From an uncultured bacterium (GTDB lineage Bacteria; Acidobacteriota; UBA890), in the NCBI GenBank assembly GCA_937922775.1, contig CALAKE010000012.1, positions 1-8,633 of the forward strand: 8,633 nucleotides of DNA, read 5' to 3'. This document shows, piece by piece, positions 7,099-8,633 of this stretch (position 1 is its first letter; every line of letters starts with the position of its first letter). Position numbers and translations under genes: made by a program. Below the pieces are notes generated by a model. The model was not told where the DNA came from. It searched no databases and was given only the letters and a program-made list of their open reading frames with translations.

Positions 7099-7112
7099 CG
7101 AGCAATCGCTCG
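7099..7112 (+). repeat. Small perfect hairpin in the micro-ORF leader
   Basis: CGAGC (7099-7103), loop AATC, then GCTCG (7108-7112). It follows the larger stem-loop by 5 bases and ends 27 bases before the micro-ORF start. Together they make a two-hairpin leader. Alone it is short enough to be chance. Confidence 0.3.
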
Positions 7113-7139
7113 CTCCGAAAGTCTACATGGGGGGTTCGA

Positions 7140-7295
7140 ATGCTACGCGTCTCGGGTAGCACTCTCATCTTTGCTTTGGCACTCGCCTCGGTCGTCGCGG
7201 CGTCCGCAATCTCGGGTCGCGACGGAATCGACACCCTAATGGGTCTCGAACGGTTGGAGTTCTCCGATTCCACCGTCGTGGCGGAGGAGATCTGA
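7140..7295 (+). CDS. Exported 51-residue micro-ORF with RTX-like motif
   Basis: The ATG at 7140 follows a run of G (7129-7134) that can serve as a Shine-Dalgarno sequence. It gives a clean signal peptide (LIFALALASVVAASA, residues about 9-23), which the longer in-frame start at 7008 would bury. The mature part would be only about 28 residues: ISGRDGIDTLMGLERLEFSD and then STVVAEEI. The pattern D-x-x-D-T-L-x-G-x-E-x-L-x-F-S-D resembles the segment found next to RTX calcium-binding repeats in secreted proteases and adhesins. The glycine-rich nonapeptide repeats themselves are absent. It ends 2 bases before the amidohydrolase start, and its last codons carry that gene's ribosome binding site, so co-translation is likely. 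It may be a true micro-protein, a leader ORF or the stub of a lost RTX protein. Confidence 0.5.
   Translation: MLRVSGSTLIFALALASVVAASAISGRDGIDTLMGLERLEFSDSTVVAEEI
7285..7289 (+). promoter_or_regulatory. Strong ribosome binding site for the amidohydrolase
   Basis: AGGAG, in the context GCGGAGGAGATC, sits 8 bases before the ATG at 7298 and inside the end of the micro-ORF. It is the clearest Shine-Dalgarno sequence in the window and fixes the amidohydrolase start. Confidence 0.75.
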
Positions 7296-7297
7296 GG

Positions 7298-8633
7298 ATG
7301 AACGCGATGATTCCGATCAGGTCGGTAGCGATCTTCTCGATGGCTTGCCTGGCTCTGCTCGCGACAGCGGGATCGAGCGGCGCACAGGAAGCAGAACCGA
7401 CAGTCATCCTGACCAATGGCAACGTCATCGACGCCACGGGCGGGCCGTTGCTGGAGAACGCCACGATCGTCATCCGCGGCAATCGGATCGCCGAGATCCG
7501 CTCAGGAAGGTATGAGCCGGGCGCTGATGCCGGCGTCCGCGTTTTCGATCTCGAGGGCGGCTACGTGCTTCCGGGATTGTGGAACAACCATTCGCACCTG
7601 GGAGATTTGCTGCCCGACCCGAACAACATCCTTCCGGGCGAGCCCGTGCTGCCCGCCGCCATTCGCTCAGGCCGCAATGCGATGGACGCCCTGCAACGAG
7701 GGTTCACCAGCCTGCGCATGGCGGGCGAGCGCGACTACATCGATGTGGCCTGGAGGGATGCCTTCGCCGCGGGAGTATTCGTGGGGCCGCGCATTGTCGC
7801 ATCGGGCAATCCGATTGCCGCCACGGGCGGGCACGGCACCGAGAATATCGGCCCGGTGGCGATGGAGATCGACGGTCCCTACGAGATGCGCAAGGAGGTC
7901 CGTGAGCATATCAAGCACGGCGCAGACATCATCAAGATCATGGTGGACGAGCTCACCGCCGACGAGATCGAGGCAGCGATCGAGACGGCTCACGCCAGCG
8001 GGCTCAAGGTCATCGGCCACGCCGCGGAGCCTGGCGCAGGGCTGGCAGTGAAGCTCGGAATCGACGGCATCGAGCACGGCTATGGGCTCACCGACGAGAC
8101 CATCGCGATGATGGCCGCGAAGGGCACATTCTACGACCCCACGATTGTCTGCAATCTGAGTGCTGAGTACATCGAAGAACGCGAGGCGAAGATCGCCGAG
8201 CTTGGCCTCGACGAGGACCCGCTGGCAATCGCGGGTCGCATCGAGGTGGCCTACGCCGACGAACGCTCGCCGCGCGGCGCGCTGCGGCAGAGAGAGATAC
8301 TGCAGAAAGCCTTCGCCGCCGGTGTGAAGATCATTCCTGGCAGCGACTCGAATCCTATCGGCGAAATCAGTCTGCTCGAGATCGAGCAGTTCGTCTGGTC
8401 GGGCCTGTCGGAAATGGACGCCATCGTCGCGGCAACGAGAAACTCGGCCGAGATGGTCGGGATGCTGGATGACGTGGGCACGATCGAGGTCGGCAAGATC
8501 GCCGACCTGATTGTCGTCGAGGCCAACCCCCTGGATCACATCTCGAATTTGCGCAGGCTCAGGATGGTGTTCAAGGACGGAGTCCCGGTGAGCCTGGTTC
8601 GAGACGAAGGCCAGAAGAGCTTCTGGGAGCTGT
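7298..8633 (+). CDS. Exported metal-dependent amidohydrolase (3' end missing)
   Basis: I read 445 residues with no stop before the right edge. Similar enzymes are often about 430-480 residues, so little is probably missing. Residues 1-29 form a signal peptide with likely cleavage after SSGA, before QEAEP, placing the enzyme in the periplasm. The N-terminal beta domain (ILTNGNVIDATGGPLLENATIVI-like pattern) leads to LPGLWNNHSHL, where His98 and His100 form the HxH metal pair. Other predicted metal or catalytic residues are Lys213 (DIIKIMVD, the carboxylated-lysine position), His241 (VIGHAAEPG), His260 (GIEHGYG) and Asp350 (PGSDSN). The C-terminus closes the beta domain with GTIEVGKIADLIVVEANPLD and MVFKDGVPV. 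It belongs to the imidazolonepropionase/prolidase-like branch of the superfamily; hydrolysis of a cyclic amide or dipeptide is possible but the substrate cannot be read. Asp usually found shortly before HxH is Asn here. Confidence 0.92.
   Translation, partial: MNAMIPIRSVAIFSMACLALLATAGSSGAQEAEPTVILTNGNVIDATGGPLLENATIVIRGNRIAEIRSGRYEPGADAGVRVFDLEGGYVLPGLWNNHSHLGDLLPDPNNILPGEPVLPAAIRSGRNAMDALQRGFTSLRMAGERDYIDVAWRDAFAAGVFVGPRIVASGNPIAATGGHGTENIGPVAMEIDGPYEMRKEVREHIKHGADIIKIMVDELTADEIEAAIETAHASGLKVIGHAAEPGAGLAVKLGIDGIEHGYGLTDETIAMMAAKGTFYDPTIVCNLSAEYIEEREAKIAELGLDEDPLAIAGRIEVAYADERSPRGALRQREILQKAFAAGVKIIPGSDSNPIGEISLLEIEQFVWSGLSEMDAIVAATRNSAEMVGMLDDVGTIEVGKIADLIVVEANPLDHISNLRRLRMVFKDGVPVSLVRDEGQKSFWEL

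Larger units (their letters stand above)
6885..7139. promoter_or_regulatory. Divergent intergenic region with several inverted repeats
   Basis: These 255 bases separate a minus-strand TPR gene from a plus-strand micro-ORF/amidohydrolase pair, so at least two promoters should be here. The stretch about 6950-7060 is richer in A and T than the flanking genes. It contains a GTATAC palindrome, and a possible weak plus-strand promoter (TTGGAG at 7008-7013, 16 bases, TATACG at 7030-7035). Several hairpins, listed separately, lie around it. Open frames that cross it show no protein-like sequence upstream of 7140. Confidence 0.5.

Noticed and set aside
7008..7139. Upstream extension of the micro-ORF to an ATG at 7008
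   Set aside because: It would place 44 residues before a clear signal peptide, has no Shine-Dalgarno sequence, and would run through the palindrome and hairpins.
7667..8539. A 290-codon open frame on the minus strand
   Set aside because: It lies opposite the amidohydrolase, whose plus-strand frame has a full set of metal-binding motifs. Long antisense frames are common in GC-rich genes, and its translation shows no recognisable domain.
1..8633. CRISPR array, tRNA, rRNA, insertion sequence or toxin-antitoxin pair
   Set aside because: No regularly spaced repeats, cloverleaf sequences, transposase motifs or toxin-antitoxin-like gene pairs were seen on either strand.

Overview
This window is GC-rich bacterial DNA. 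Most of the encoded proteins start with a signal peptide or a membrane anchor, which points to a Gram-negative-type cell envelope. A sulfatase-like hydrolase fused to tetratricopeptide repeats (TPRs), a CRTAC1-like FG-GAP/ASPIC-UnbV protein, stand-alone TPR proteins and exported amidohydrolases is a combination I associate with Acidobacteriota and some marine or soil proteobacterial lineages. The window has no rRNA or other phylogenetic marker, so the taxon stays a guess.

Layout. Bases 1-2053 (minus strand) hold a membrane-anchored sulfatase-like/TPR protein whose C-terminal end lies beyond the left edge. A 67-base divergent spacer (2054-2120) follows. Bases 2121-3890 (plus) encode a secreted seven-site FG-GAP propeller with a C-terminal ASPIC/UnbV domain. 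It overlaps by 11 bases a plus-strand exported TPR protein (3880-5445). Only 8 bases separate that gene from a convergent minus-strand exported TPR protein (5454-6884). The spacer 6885-7139 is rich in inverted repeats. It is followed by a 51-residue exported micro-ORF (7140-7295) with an RTX-like motif. Two bases further on is an exported amidohydrolase (7298 to the right edge), near its C-terminus at the cut. Two long ORF-bearing genes, the sulfatase and the amidohydrolase, are open at the window edges.

How the genes may work together. Three adjacent genes encode extracytoplasmic TPR scaffolds, one of them carrying a hydrolase domain, and a fourth encodes a calcium-type propeller. The overlap of propeller and TPR genes, and the divergent spacer shared with the sulfatase-like gene, suggest a co-regulated envelope module. 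Its substrate is unknown. The micro-ORF and amidohydrolase look like a separate two-gene operon under its own structured upstream region. No CRISPR array, tRNA, rRNA, insertion sequence or phage gene was seen.
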